Source of the DNA: Charina bottae
Taxonomy: Eukaryota > Chordata > Lepidosauria > Squamata > Charinaidae
DNA: 64,000 nucleotides
Direction: 5' to 3'
Assembly (NCBI GenBank): GCA_023362775.1
Contig: JALMGJ010000016.1
Coordinates: 1,619,001 to 1,683,000, forward strand
Shown here: piece after piece, positions 21,860-33,827 of the stretch
Layout: every line of letters starts with the position of its first letter
Numbering within the stretch: the stretch's first letter is position 1
Notes under the pieces: model-generated
What the model was told of the DNA's origin: nothing
Database searches by the model: none
What the model saw: only the letters and a program-made list of their open reading frames with translations
Translations under genes and position numbers: made by a program

Positions 21860-24415
21860 GGAGCACTCTAAGGCGCCAGCCATCCCCAAGAATAACTACT
21901 CCCCTTCCAACCCCAAGCGAGGTGGAAGAGACAGGTCTTCAGGTTTTTCTGGAACCTCAGGAGAGATGGGGATTGCCTCACCTCCGGGGGAAGAATGTTC
22001 CAAAGGGGGGAAGCCACTGCAGAGAAGGCCCGCTTCCTGGACCCCGCCAAATGGAATTCTCTTACAGACGGAGTGCGTAACATGCTCTCTCTGCATGACC
22101 GGGTGGGATGGGTCGATGTAATGGGGATGAGATGGTCCCTCAGGTAACCTTGACCCATGCCATGTAGGGCCTTAAAGGTGATAACCAAAACCTTTAATTG
22201 GACCCAGAAGCAAACTGGTACCCAATGCAGCTCACGCAGCAGAGGTGTTACATATGCTGATTGTGGGGCACCAAGAATTGCCCGTGCAGATGCATTCTGG
22301 ACCAGCTGTAGTCTCCAGATACTCTTCAAGGGTAACCCCATGTAGAGCGCACTGCAATAGTCTATATGGGAGATGACCAGGGTGTGAGTGATTGTTTGGA
22401 GGGCCTCCCAATCCAGGAAAGTGCATAATTGGTGCATAACACTAAGTTGAGCAAAGGCCCTCCTGGCCATGACTGCCACCTGCTCTTTGAGCAGGAGTTG
22501 TGAGTCCAGAAGGACCCGCAGATTCTGTACCAGGTCTGTCTGGGTCAGTGCAACCCCATCCAGAACTAAAGATGACAAGTAAAGTCATTAACCCACAGCC
22601 AGTCCGTCTTCCCAGGGTTCAGCAGAAGACTGTTGTTCCCCATACAGACCCCCACAGCCCACAGGCACCGCGAGAGGGCAGTCACAGCATCACTTACCTC
22701 ACCCAGGATGGAGATGTATATTTGGGTATCATCAGCGTATTGATCATCCCATGGTGACAGATGATCTCACCCAGTAGTTTCATGTAGATGTTGAAGAGTG
22801 GAGAGAAAACAAAACCCTGTGGCACCCCACAAAGGAAGGGCTGAGGGTCAGATCTCTCACTCTCTACCAACAGGGATTGGGACTGGCCCTGGAGGAAGGA
22901 GCTGAACCAGCGCAAAACCACGCTGCCCACCTCCAACTCCTTGAGTTGTCCCAAAAGGACACCATGGTCGATGTATTGAAAGCCACTGATAGGTCAAAAA
23001 GAACAAGGATGGATGCACTGCCCCCATCCTGCTCCCACCAGAGATCATCCATAAGTGCGACCAATGCCATTTCTGTCCTGTATCCGGGCCTGAAACCTGA
23101 CTGAAAGGGGTCTAGATAATCCATTCCATCCAGGATCCTCTGGAGCTGGAACATCACCACTTTCTCTACCACTTTCCCCAAAAAAGGGAGGTGGGAGATT
23201 GAATGAAAATTGTCCAGTACAGTAGGGTCCAGCAATGGCTTGTTGAGGAGGAGGTGCACCAGTGCCTCCTTAAAGGCAGCCGGAAACAGCTGCTCCCCTA
23301 AGGATGTATTTAGAATCAACTGCAACCAACCACACCTCACCTCCCGAGCTGCTTTAACCACCCAGGAGGGGCATGGATCTAGTTGACAAGTGGTGGCAGT
23401 TACAGACTGGTGGACCCTGTCCACTTCCTTAGGCCCAACAGGATGAAACTCTTCCCAGATAACTGGTTAAGTACGCTCCCTCAGCATCTCCACAGACCAT
23501 GGACCTCCTCACGCTTGGAGTCCAACTTGGAATGGATCCGAGCGATTTTATCCTGCAGATGCTCAGAAAACTCCTCTGAGTGGGCCTGAAGGTCAATCCA
23601 AAAGGGATTGAGTAACCTTAAACAGGGCCGCTGGACGGCATTCTGCGGATGCAATAAGAGCAGAGAAATATTGACATTTTGCAGCTCTTACTGCCACAAG
23701 GTAGGCCTTAATAACGGCTCTAGCTTGTGTTTGGTCAGGTTCGGTCCTTGTTTTTCTCCAGTGATGCTCTAGTCGTCTGTTAATCCTTTTCATAACCCTC
23801 AACTCTTCTGTAAACCACAGGAATTTCCAGGTTCGATGGGAGAAGAGAAGTCACACAGGCACAATCCTGTCCAAGGCCCCTGCCACCTCCTTATTCCAGG
23901 CAGCAGCCAGGGCCTCCACTGGACCATGCAGCAGATCCTTGGGAACTGAAACCCTATGAAACCCTATTGGGTCCATCTGTCACCGAGGGCAGACCAATCG
24001 AATGGGTCCTGCCTCCCTGTGGAGTGGGGTGGCATAAGAGAAACTCAAGGCCACCAGGGCATGATCTGACCATGACAGATAGGATAGATGTAACTCTCCC
24101 TTCAGATCACATTGCCACTGCTCTGACAAGAAAACCAAGTCTGGAGTGAGGCCACTGTCCTAAGTTGGGTCCTGAATAATCTGGGACCCATGGTAGCCAT
24201 GAACTCCCAAGCCACCTCTGAGGTACCTCTCAGGGACGGCAGATTGAAGTCCCCCAGAACCATAAGTCTGGGGAACTCCAGTGCCACCCCCGAGATGGCC
24301 TCCAGCAGCTCAGGCAGGGAGGTTGCTATGCAGCAGGGAGGCTGGTACAGTAGCAACACTCCCAACTGTTCTCGGGAACCCAACTCCCAACTCTTCATCC
24401 ATTATGAGTTCACAC
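21860..24415 (-). pseudogene. L2-clade LINE, endonuclease to C terminus (copy B)
   Basis: Minus-strand non-LTR retrotransposon pol broken into several frames. From its 5' side: part of the AP endonuclease with RLMVLGDFNLPS (about 24,260), and a linker with INRRLEHHWRKT (about 23,770). RT follows with ISHLPFLGKVVEKV, SGFRPGYRTE, a motif A region LVLFDLSVAFNT where the expected later Asp is Asn, and GVPQGFVFSPLF. The YADDTQ catalytic box is at 22,728-22,739 in another frame, and the C-terminal domain runs to 21,868. At least three frame changes plus internal stops make it inactive. It is more complete than copy A. Its 3' end stops near the CATA-rich tract. Confidence 0.88.
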
Positions 24416-24573
24416 CTTAGCTTGTCCTGGCCTTTCCCCCCATTTTTTCCTCTTATTTGTAAGAAATGTCTAACTCTATCTTAAAAATAACAAATAATAA
24501 ACTGATATTAAAAATAATCTCTTTTTCACTGTGGAAAGGGGAAATCCCTACTAGACAGAATCAATGCAAGGAG

Positions 24574-25138
24574 GACTTCCGGTGTACAGAAATGGCGAGC
24601 GGACGTGTGGAGAACAGCTCGTCTTAATCTTGTAATTAACGAAGAAAGTTGCCGATTTTTGGGAGCATTCTTGGAATGCAAAGGATCGGCTGGGTAGCCA
24701 AAATAAGGGCGAACCCGATACAAAACAAAAAATCCTGCAGCTTCTTGGCTCCGCGGAGGGAAAGCAGGCTGATACTTTCGCTTTCTCAGCCAGAAGAACT
24801 ACAGCAGCGAAAGTAAGCTGAGAAGTCGGGTGAGCGACTGCCTTCATTACTTCCCATTTGGGAGAGCTGCCGTTTCTGTTACTCTTTCACAATACTTAAA
24901 AGTGTGAACTAATTTGCAAGTAACAAAGACTTTCTTATCAAGAAACATTGAGTTAAAGGTCCAAAGAAAGTGGCTGAGACGTTGAATTGTTGAATTGCCG
25001 TCAGAGTAAGTGAAAGTAAGTGAAAGTGACTTATTAATTAATTATTTAAAACCGCCATTTTTTTACTGTGTTTGAGAAAAAAAAAATTAGATAAAACTTA
25101 GTGCTACTTAATTGGTGATAATTAATTCAATTTGAATA
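24574..25138 (+). promoter_or_regulatory. L1 5' UTR with YY1-like site
   Basis: 565 bp from the target-site boundary to the ORF1 ATG. The first 300 bp are the GC-richest part of the element. An aaatggcg word at 24,590-24,597, about 16 bp from the 5' end, resembles the YY1 core that positions transcription starts in mammalian L1. Function is inferred. Confidence 0.55.
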
Positions 25139-26014
25139 ATGGCTTCAAAGAAAATGACAAGAAGAAGTTCAGACCTATCTGAAGACAAGGGAGAATGGCT
25201 AAAGCTACTATTTGAAGACTTTACAAAAAAAGCCATTCAAAGCATTACAACAAATGTAACTTCAGTATTGGAAGAAAAATTACAAGGTTTTGAAAGATCA
25301 TTATATAAAAAATTAGACAGTATGGAACAAAAATTTCAAATGGAAATAAAAGAGATGAAAGAAAAAATCAAAACAATGGAAAAACATAAAGATGAGGAAA
25401 TGGACAAAATATCCTTACTGGAACTAAAACAAAAAGAAAATTGCTTGAGAATTAGAGGTCTAAAGGAAGGAAAAGAGACTGAAATTAAAAACACAATTAC
25501 CCAAGCTTTGGCTGATTTGATAGACTGGGAGAAAGAACAACTAGAAGAAGAAATAGAAGTAATATATTGAGTCAACTCAAGATATGCAGAAGAACATAAT
25601 ATAGCAAGAGATATGGTGATTGAGTTTAGTAGAAAAAAATTAAGAGACCTGATTTTACAAACAGGATTTGACAAAAAAATAAATGTAGAAGGGAGAGACA
25701 TTCAAATGTTCAAAGAGATTCCTGCTGCTATACTGAAAAAAAGAAAAGAATATTATTTTTTGACTGATGTCCTGAAAAGGAAAAAAATTATTTATAGATG
25801 GGAAACCTTGGAAAGGGTAAATGTGTTATATAAAGAACATAGGTTTAAATTAAATTCACTAGAGAAAGCAAAAGATTTTCTTAAAAAGATAGAAAAAGAT
25901 ACTAATCCTACACCAAGAAATAGTCCCCCAAAAGAAAAATTATCAGAAAAATTTAAAATCTTTGCACAAGTAGTGGACGCACAAGAATTAGACAGCCAAT
26001 CAGACAATGAATAA
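25139..26014 (+). pseudogene. L1 ORF1 (RNA-binding protein), one internal stop
   Basis: Nucleic-acid chaperone that packages L1 RNA in cytoplasmic particles. Starting from the ATG at 25,139, residues about 40-95 form a lysine/glutamate-rich coiled coil (LYKKLDSMEQKFQMEIKEMK). An RRM-like start NCLRIRGLKEG follows, then the C-terminal domain with ARDMVIEFSRKKLRDLIL and a KDFLKKIEKD tail. Total about 291 codons, near the vertebrate norm. A single TGA at 25,568-25,570 splits the frame after residue 143; the reading frame resumes with no shift. The stop falls between RRM and CTD, so the truncated product would lack the CTD. The ATG is the first in frame after 5' UTR stops. Confidence 0.92.
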
Positions 26015-29000
26015 AATAAAATGTTTGTCATGGAATATAAATGGATTGAACTCTCCAATAAAAAGAAATAGAACTTTTCATATCCTTTACAAATACAATT
26101 TGGATATAATATGCTTACAAGAAACACACAGAGGTAAAGATAGCAAACTGTTAAGTAATAAAAAACTAGGATTAGAATTCACAACAAAAAATGAAAACAA
26201 AAAGAATGGAATTGTATGCTATATTAAACCAAATTTAAAACCACAATTAATAAAAGTAGATGATAAGGGAAGATTTATTGCAATTGAAATTGAAATTCAA
26301 AACACCAAAGTTATATTAGTAGGTGTCTATGCCCCAAATGATAATCAAAATAATTTTTTTAAAACATTGATGAATTGTTTAACAGAATTGTCAAATAAGA
26401 ATTGGATAATTATGGGTGACTGGAATGGTGTTATCAATCCAGCTCTAGATAGGAAATCTGATAATTATATAAAAGCAAATCAAGGAAAATTACCTCAGAT
26501 TTTTTTTGAAATGATGAACAACTTAGAAATGACGGATACCTGGAGATATAAAATGGGCAATGCCAAAGACTTTACTTTCTTTTTAAATAGATTTCACTCT
26601 CTCTCCAGAATAGATATGATTTGGACGTCAAAAAATTAACTAAATAAAGTAGAAGATGTCAAAATATTAGCAAAAACAATATCAGACCATAACGCAATAC
26701 AATTAAATTTAAAAATATATGCAAAACAATATAGATGGAGACTTAATGAATCCATTCTAAAAAATAAAGTATATCTGGAAGAGAGCAAAATCAAACTAAT
26801 AGAATTCTTCAAATTAAATATGAAAGAAAACACAAATATAAATACTATATGGGACGCAAGTAAAGCTTATATGAGAGGGCATTTTATATCTTTAGGCAAA
26901 TATTATAAAAAAATGAAACCAGAAAATTTTTTCAAAATTAAGTGAACAAATTAAAATAAAAGAAATTGAGTTGCAAAGTAAACCAGGAGATAAAGACATA
27001 AAAAACCAAATTATCATATTACAAAAGCAAATAGAAATATTAACAACCGAAGAAATAGAAAAAAAACTGAGGTATATTAAACAGAGAAACTTTCAATACG
27101 CTAATAAAGCGGGTAAATGGTTAGCATTTAAGTTAAGAAAAGAAGGAAAAAAAATTATAAATAAAATTAAAGATAAAGGACTAGAACTAAACGATAATAC
27201 CAGTATCAAAAAAGTATTTCATCAATTTTATACAATATTATACCAAAAACAACAATTTGATGTAGAAAAGGCAGACAGATATTTAACAGAAAGCTATTTA
27301 CAAACAATATCAAAATCACAGCAAGGCAGATTAAATGAACCCATAACTATTCAAGAGATCTCAACTGCCATTCAAAGACAGAAATTAGGTAAAACTCCAG
27401 GTCCAGATGGATTTACTGCAATGTATTACAAAGTATTTCAAGATCAATTATTAAAACCATTTAATTTATTACTAAATTCAATATTAACAGGAAATGTAAT
27501 ACTGGAAACCTGGACAAATGCCAACATAATATTAATTCCCAAGCCAGATCAAGACCACACCTTATGTAAAAACTTTAGGCCAATTTCATTATTAAATACA
27601 GATTATAAAATTTTTACTAGTATTTTGGCAAATAGATTAAAAGAGATTCTACAAGATACAATAAATATAGACCAATCTGGTTTTTTACCAAAAAGACATA
27701 TCAAGGATAATATTAGAACTATTATAAATTTGATTGAATACGCAAAAGTCCATAAAGAAAAACAAATTTTACTATTATTTTTAGACGCTGAAAAAGCTTT
27801 TGACAACCTAAATTGGGATTTTATGATAAAGATTTTGGAAAGACTGGAATATGGGGAAAAAATTATAAAAGCTATCCAAGCCATATATACACGGCAAATT
27901 GCCAAAATAGTGGTAAATGGAGAGACTACCCAGGATTGTCAAATAAGTCGAGGTACTAGACAAGGCTGTCCAATCTCACCACTCCTTTTTATCTTGGTAT
28001 TAGGAGTGTTATTAGAAAATATTAGAAGAGATAATTTGATAGAAGGGATAAAAATAAAACAGGAAAATTATAAATTAAGAGCATTCGCAGATGATATGGT
28101 TATAACTTTACAAAACCCAGAAATTTCGATTAAACATTTATTAAAAAAAAATCAAGATTTTGGTGATTTGGCAGGGCTTAAAATAAATAAACATAAAACT
28201 AAGATGATAAATTTGAATATGGAACCAAGAACCATTCACAATATGGAACAGAATACGGGATTTGTAAATGTCAAAAAACTAAGATATCTGGGAGTGGATA
28301 TAACATCTAATAATTTAGATTTATTTAAAAATAATTATACAAAATTATGGACTAATATAAAAAATGATTTATAATTCTGGAAAAATTTACATCTGTCATT
28401 CCTGGGTAGAATCTCAACAATAAAAATGAATATATTACCAAAAATTATTTTTTTATTCCAAACTATACCAATCGTAATAACGCAAAAAACTTTTCAGAAC
28501 TGGCAACAAGAATTGGTGAAATTTATTTGGCAAGGCAAAAAGCCAAGAATAAAATTTAAATTCTTACAAGATACTAAAGAAAATGGTGGTCTTGTTCTTC
28601 CTAACTTAAAATTTTATTATGAGGCATGTATTCTTTGGTGGCTTCAAGATTGGATAAGATTGGAAGACAAAAAACTACTAAATCTAGAAGGACACGATCT
28701 AAAATTTGGTTGGCATAGATACCTATGGTATAACAAAATTAAAGCTAATATAGCATTCAATCACCACCCCATTAGAAAATCAATCCTAAGATTTTGGAAC
28801 AAATATAAAAATACTATTTTACCAAATATACCTCTTTGGATATCACCACACGAGGCCTTTACATGGCATGGAAACTTAAACATAGGAAATTGGATTACAT
28901 ATAAAAATCTATTGTCTTTTGAAGGATCAAATTATAATTTAAAATCAAGAGAAAATTTATTAAATGAGGGAATAAACTGCAATTGGTTCTCTTATGCTCA

Positions 29001-29721
29001 AATCAAAGAACAGTTTAGAGTAGATAGTAAAAATTTTAAATTTAAAGAAAGTGTAAAAAATTGGGACATTGTCCTATGGAAAGACAAAGATCATTTGATT
29101 TAAAAAATATATAAGATATTAATTTCAAATAATTCGGTAAATACACAAACAAAGAAATGCATGAGTAATTGGGAAAAAAATTTAGGTCACAAGATAAAAT
29201 TTGAAATATGGGAAGATATGTGGTTAAAAGATTTGAAATTTACATTGAACTATAACATGAAAGAAAATTTCTACAAAATGATGTATAGATGGTACATAAC
29301 GCCAAATATTCTGTCAAAAATGAATAATAGACTATCAAACAAATGTTGGAAATGTAAAAAAGAAACTGGCACATTTTTTCATGCATGGTGGTCTTGTAAA
29401 GAAACAAAAAAATATTGGATAAAAATACATCAAATAATATGTGAAATATTGGATGAAGATTTAACAATTATACCAGATATGTATTTACTAGGATTCTTAA
29501 AACCGGAAATACACAAAAAATATGGAAAATTATTATTTTATTTAATAACAGCGGATAGAATTATATTTGCCAAACATTGGAAAGAGGATGGTATACCCAC
29601 AATTGAGGAATGGTTATTAAAAACAATGGATCTAATCCAGATGGCAAAATTAACAGATTTATTAAATGACAAAAATCAAGAAGAATTTAAGTTATGTTGG
29701 GACCCATTTATAGATATATAG
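26007..29721 (+). pseudogene. L1 ORF2 (endonuclease-reverse transcriptase), three stops and one frameshift
   Basis: Enzyme for target-primed reverse transcription. N-terminal APE-type endonuclease: SWNINGLNSPIK, CLQETH, GVYAPND, MGDWNGV, then SDHNAI at about 26,685. A stop TAA lies at 26,637-26,639. A one-base change in the T/A run at about 26,925-26,940 shifts the frame. RT follows: KTPGPDGFTAMYYK, FRPISLLNTDYKI, LLFLDAEKAFD, RGTRQGCPISPLLF and FADD at 28,084-28,095. TAA stops at 28,372-28,374 and 29,101-29,103 interrupt the post-RT part in frame. The Cys-rich zinc motif CWKC...H....C lies at about 29,344-29,400. About 1,230 codons in all, close to normal length. All catalytic boxes are still legible, suggesting modest age. 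Confidence 0.93.
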
Positions 29722-30286
29722 AAAAAACACAAAAAATACAAATAGTAAATTTAATGTAAACAAGATATTGTATTATATATAAATTGTATAAAGAGTAAAT
29801 AAGAAGTAACCGTATAATATATAGAATTCATTATAGAAATGATGTATAGATATTTTTGATGAGAAAGTAGGAAGTCCATTTTAGTTTGTCTTTGTTGTTT
29901 TCTGTTATGTGTTGTTTAAATGTTGTGTGCGTACAGCGAAAATACAAGAAAGAAAGAAAAAATAGAAAGAAAGAAAAGAGGAAGGTGGGTTTACAGAAAG
30001 AGGAGAAGGTTGGAGTAAGTAGAAAAAGGGAAAGAAGAGACCTTAGAAGGTACAAGTATGTTGAGAGGAGTAGGAGAAAAAGGACTAAAGATTGCAGGTT
30101 AAAAATAACAGAATGTTTTGGATGTGTTGAAGAAGATGGAGGCACAGAAGGTAGAAAAGATACTGATTGATATATATTATATGTTTATACGTTGTATGTT
30201 GTATAATGTATATATGGTATTGTATTATTGTTGATTTATGTGTATAAATAAAATTTATAATAAAAAAAAAGAATCAATGCAAGGAG

Positions 30287-30915
30287 ATATTTCTCAGTCT
30301 CTAATTCTTTTCTTTCTCATCACTTGTCTTCCTTCCCTCCTGTTGCAGAGTTAGATCTTCTATTGCTGCTGGCTTCCAACTTATTTTCTTTGTTTTCTTC
30401 TGCTTCTGTACCATGGCACCATTTGCCTGGTTGCTTTTTGCTCCACATTTCTCCGTAACCCCCCCCCCCCCCAATGCTTCTTTTTGCACGAACATATTGC
30501 TCACACCTTTTAAGCTCTCCCAGTGCCTAACTTCTGGTTTCTTTATACCTAATTTCTACATCTTTATCCATTGGGTGAGATCCTCCTCCTGTTCTGAGGT
30601 TCCTAACTCTATGCCTCTCACTGATTCCACTTTGGGGAAGTTTATCTCTTTCTGATCTCTTACCTATATATTCTGCTTCTTCAGAAAACCTATTCCTCTT
30701 AATTCCCATAAGAACAGTTACCTTCTACTTACAGACACAGACCCTTTCCAACCAGAATTAACTCTATCATAACTTTCTAACAACTTTTAACTCTATTAAT
30801 TATTCCTAAAATTCTAGTTGCAGTCATCATTACGTTGCATATTGAATCTATGTAAATCAGGGCAATCTTTGTCTCATACATTTGTTTACTTGAAACATGC
30901 TATTTGAAAGATAAT
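30287..30915. other. Anonymous DNA
   Basis: Includes a C-run near 30,461-30,472. No gene recognised. Confidence 0.5.
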
Positions 30916-30917
30916 GC

Positions 30918-30938
30918 TATTATTATTATTATTATTAA

Positions 30939-30981
<43 letters not shown>
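30918..30981. repeat. (ATT)n microsatellite with adjoining LINE-tail-like piece
   Basis: About 20 att units with one interruption. The next bases (ttgtacactgcccatctcactataaaaatgattctgggtagc) resemble the reverse complement of an L2/CR1-type 3' end, so the array may have grown from its tail. Confidence 0.8.
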
Positions 30982-31138
30982 TGTACACTGCCCATCTCAC
31001 TATAAAAATGATTCTGGGTAGCTTTCAAATAAAAGTTATAAAACCATTATAAAAATAGAAGAAGTACAAAAATAGAAGAAGATAAAAGGGGGAAACTAAA
31101 AGGCAGAGAGAGTGTCTTTAAGCCACATGACTTTTATG

Positions 31139-31235
31139 TAAGTCATAACTTATAACTTGCAACTTATAACTTGTGACATATAACTTATGACTAATAACTT
31201 ATAACTTATTATAACTTATAACTTATGACTTTTTA
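31139..31235. repeat. AT-rich minisatellite of ATAACTT units
   Basis: The word ataactt recurs every 7-10 bp with variants cttgcaactt and cttatgact. About nine units. Confidence 0.75.
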
Positions 31236-31368
31236 TATGTCATGACCTTTTTATAATATACTTTAATATATATTTTATATTTTTTTAGTATAAGGCAACA
31301 TCACAAGTTCAGGGGAACTACTTAAATCAAATGTAACTAAATATATGTAAGAAACATACATGGCTTTA

Positions 31369-33253
31369 TGTCTATGAAGGTTCTCAGTCATCCAGGTGGA
31401 ACAGTCTGTGGCTTGAATCATGTCAACTGGATTTCTATTTTCTTAGTGGAAACGTTTCACTCCTTATCCAAGGAGCTTCTTCAGTCTGAGTAAAGTTAGT
31501 AAGGGAATCCTTAAATATGTTTCTAGGCTAGCTGTGTGACCTTGCACCTGGGGCTAGGTCATGGTTATTTTTGAGATGTTTGTTTCTAAGTCCCTTTATC
31601 ATCTAAAGGAGGATCGTTAAGATTACCCTGCTGCTGTTGAGCTTGTGAAATGGTCTTAATCTTCCTAGGCACAGAAGACAAAGCAGGAAGGAAGATAGGG
31701 GAAAGGTTATGCCTGAGGCCCCCACCTCTATTCAAGGAAGGATTTTCCAAGTTGGCATGAATGGATTCCTTGACCCCTCTCTCAAACCACCTATCTTCTC
31801 TGTCTAAAATGTGAACATTAATGTCCTCAAATGAGTGTCCTTTTTCCTTTAGATGAAGATAAACCCTGGAAAGGCGAAGCCATCTCAACCCAAACCAGAT
31901 CTGCCATCTTCTGGACCTGTGTCTTAACACCACTTATTTCACATACAGAGGTGACTTTTACAGACAAAAACACGGCTGTGCCATGGGTTCTCCTGTGTCA
32001 CCCATTGTGGCCAATTTATACATGGAAGAAGTGGAGAAGAAAGCACTCAACACATTCCAGGGAACGGTGCCCACCCACTGGTTTAGGTATGTGGATGACA
32101 CCTGGGTCAAAATCAAGGCCCAGGAAGTACAGGCCTTCACGGACCATATAAACACTATAGATGCCAACATTAGCTTCACCAGAGAAGACACCAAGGACAA
32201 CAGACTGGCATTCCTAGACTGTGAAGTCCTCATTGGGACCGGTGGCAAGCTAGAAATAGGGATCTACAGGAAACCCACACACACAGATCAATACCTGATG
32301 TTTGACTCCCACCATCCACTGCAGCACAAACTAGGAGTCATCAGGACATTGTCACACAGAGCAGAAACCATCCCCACCTCCATGGATTCCAAAAAGAATG
32401 AAAAGCAGCATCTGAGAACAGCTCTGCAGGCCTGTGGATATCCAAATTGGGCCTTCACCAAATCTAAGTCTACCAGACCTAAAACAGCGACAGATAGGGC
32501 TGAGACTCAGAGTAAACGGAAGAACCTGGTCATTCCTTACATGGCTGGCGTGTCTGAAAAGATCAAACGGATATTTGGCAAACACCACATACCTGTATAT
32601 TTCAAACCCACCAACACACTGAGACAGAGGCTTGTACACCCTAAAGATCAAACTCCAAAACACAAGGAAAGCAATGTAGTGTATGCAATCCAGTGCAGTG
32701 AGGAGTGCTCTGAACTCTACATTGGAGAAACCAAACAACCTTTGTACAGGAGGATGGCCCAACACAGGAGAAGTAACACCACAGGACCAGAGTCAGCAGT
32801 TTATCTTCATCTAAAGGAAAAAGGACACTCATTTGAGGACATTAATGTTCACATTTTAGACAGAGAAGATAGGTGGTTTGAGAGAGGGGTCAAGGAATCC
32901 ATTCATGCCAACTTGGAAAATCCTTCCTTGAATAGAGGTGGGGGCCTCAGGCATAACCTTTCCCCTATCTTCCTTCCTGCTTTGTCTTCTGTGCCTAGGA
33001 AGATTAAGACCATTTCACAAGCTCAACAGCAGCAGGGTAATCTTAACGATCCTCCTTTAGATGATAAAGGGACTTAGAAACAAACATCTCAAAAATAACC
33101 ATGACCTAGCCCCAGGTGCAAGGTCACACAGCTAGCCTAGAAACATATTTAAGGATTCCCTTACTAACTTTACTCAGACTGAAGAAGCTCCTTGGATAAG
33201 GAGTGAAACGTTTCCACTAAGAAAATAGAAATCCAGTTGACATGATTCAAGCC
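31369..33253 (+). mobile_element. Penelope-like element with 455-bp inverted arms
   Basis: A Penelope-like retroelement flanked by a perfect 15-bp duplication acatacatggcttta (31,354-31,368 and 33,254-33,268). Left arm 31,410-31,864 is the reverse complement of right arm 32,799-33,253; every stretch I compared by eye was identical. A 41-bp extension (31,369-31,409, tgtctatgaaggttctcagt...) is present only on the left. The arms surround a 934-bp centre encoding the RT C-terminal half; GIY-YIG lies partly in the centre and partly in the arm. 5'-truncated copies with an inverted terminal piece are typical of this class. Confidence 0.93.
31866..33077 (+). pseudogene. Penelope-like RT (C-terminal part) with GIY-YIG endonuclease
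   Basis: The frame reads in from the arm junction without an ATG: TYFTYRGDFYRQKHGCAMGSPVSP, so the methionine at 31,983 is internal to an RT motif and not a real start. The catalytic box YVDD is at 32,088-32,099. Then come LAFLDCEV, IYRKPTHTDQYL and a thumb-like stretch. The GIY-YIG nuclease follows: VVYAI, then LYIG at 32,715-32,726 and RRMAQHRRS. The end contains a Gln run and stops at 33,075-33,077. About 400 codons against the 700-800 of complete Penelope proteins; the N-terminal RT fingers are missing. No stop or frameshift occurs in what remains. Its last 92 codons also occur in reverse in the left arm. Confidence 0.92.
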
Positions 33254-33289
33254 ACATACATGGCTTTAGTTATTCCCTATTAACATGGA

Positions 33290-33540
33290 CTAACATAATA
33301 TAACAATATAAGTAGTGTCCTGCTGGATCGGACCCATGGCCAATCTAGTCCAGTAGTCTTGTCTCATAGTGGCCTATCAACTGCACAAGAAAGTCCCCCA
33401 GAAGATGGCCTTCAGAAGCAGTCACACTGCTATCAAGGCTAATAGCTATTGATCCCCAGGACTTCCATGAATTGATCCAACCCTTTTTTGAAGCCAGCCA
33501 AGCTGTAGTGAGCACCACATCTTACGAAATATGATTTCAG
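33290..33540. repeat. Old interspersed repeat, 'tgctggatcggacc' type
   Basis: Reads tcctgctggatcggacccatggccaatctagtccagtagtcttgtctcatagtggcc, then ctattgatccccaggacttccatgaattgatccaacccttttttgaagcc. This is a widespread amniote repeat pattern that I associate with a CR1-like LINE 3' region. Family assignment is tentative. Confidence 0.5.
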
Positions 33541-33719
33541 AGATTTCATGGTAAAGAAATAAGGAAAAGAGACATGGATGAAATGTTTAAGAAAACTCCC
33601 AAACCCTTCAGGTATTTAAAGTTTCAGAGTCTCTAAATAACACTTGACATTACAACATCTGAAAAATATTGATAAACGGAGGGAAGAAAAGACTACATAG
33701 CTACACAACTCTATCTTGG

Positions 33720-33721
<2 letters not shown>

Positions 33722-33760
<39 letters not shown>
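33722..33760. repeat. (TA)n microsatellite
   Basis: About 19 uninterrupted TA units, 46 bp left of the Bov-B duplication. Confidence 0.95.
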
Positions 33761-33763
<3 letters not shown>

Positions 33764-33827
33764 TTAACATTACCAGCTGCAGATTGGATAAAGAAAATTT
33801 ATATTTCAGTAACCTTTTTGTTGTTGT

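Larger units (their letters stand above)
24574..30270 (+). mobile_element. Full-length L1 LINE with 16-bp target duplication
   Basis: A 5.7-kb L1-clade retrotransposon. Perfect duplications gaatcaatgcaaggag flank it at 24,558-24,573 and 30,271-30,286, so both ends are defined. Layout: 5' UTR 24,574-25,138; ORF1 25,139-26,014; ORF2 26,007-29,721, overlapping ORF1 by 8 bp (atgaataa); AT-rich 3' UTR ending in aataaaatttataataaaaaaaaa. Base composition of the coding part is strongly A-rich on plus, as usual for L1. It cannot move by itself now because of stops in both ORFs and a frameshift in ORF2. Confidence 0.95.

Noticed and set aside
31983..33077. Methionine at 31,983 as the true start of a 364-codon gene
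   Set aside because: It lies inside a conserved RT motif (AMGSPVSP), and conserved residues read in frame upstream.
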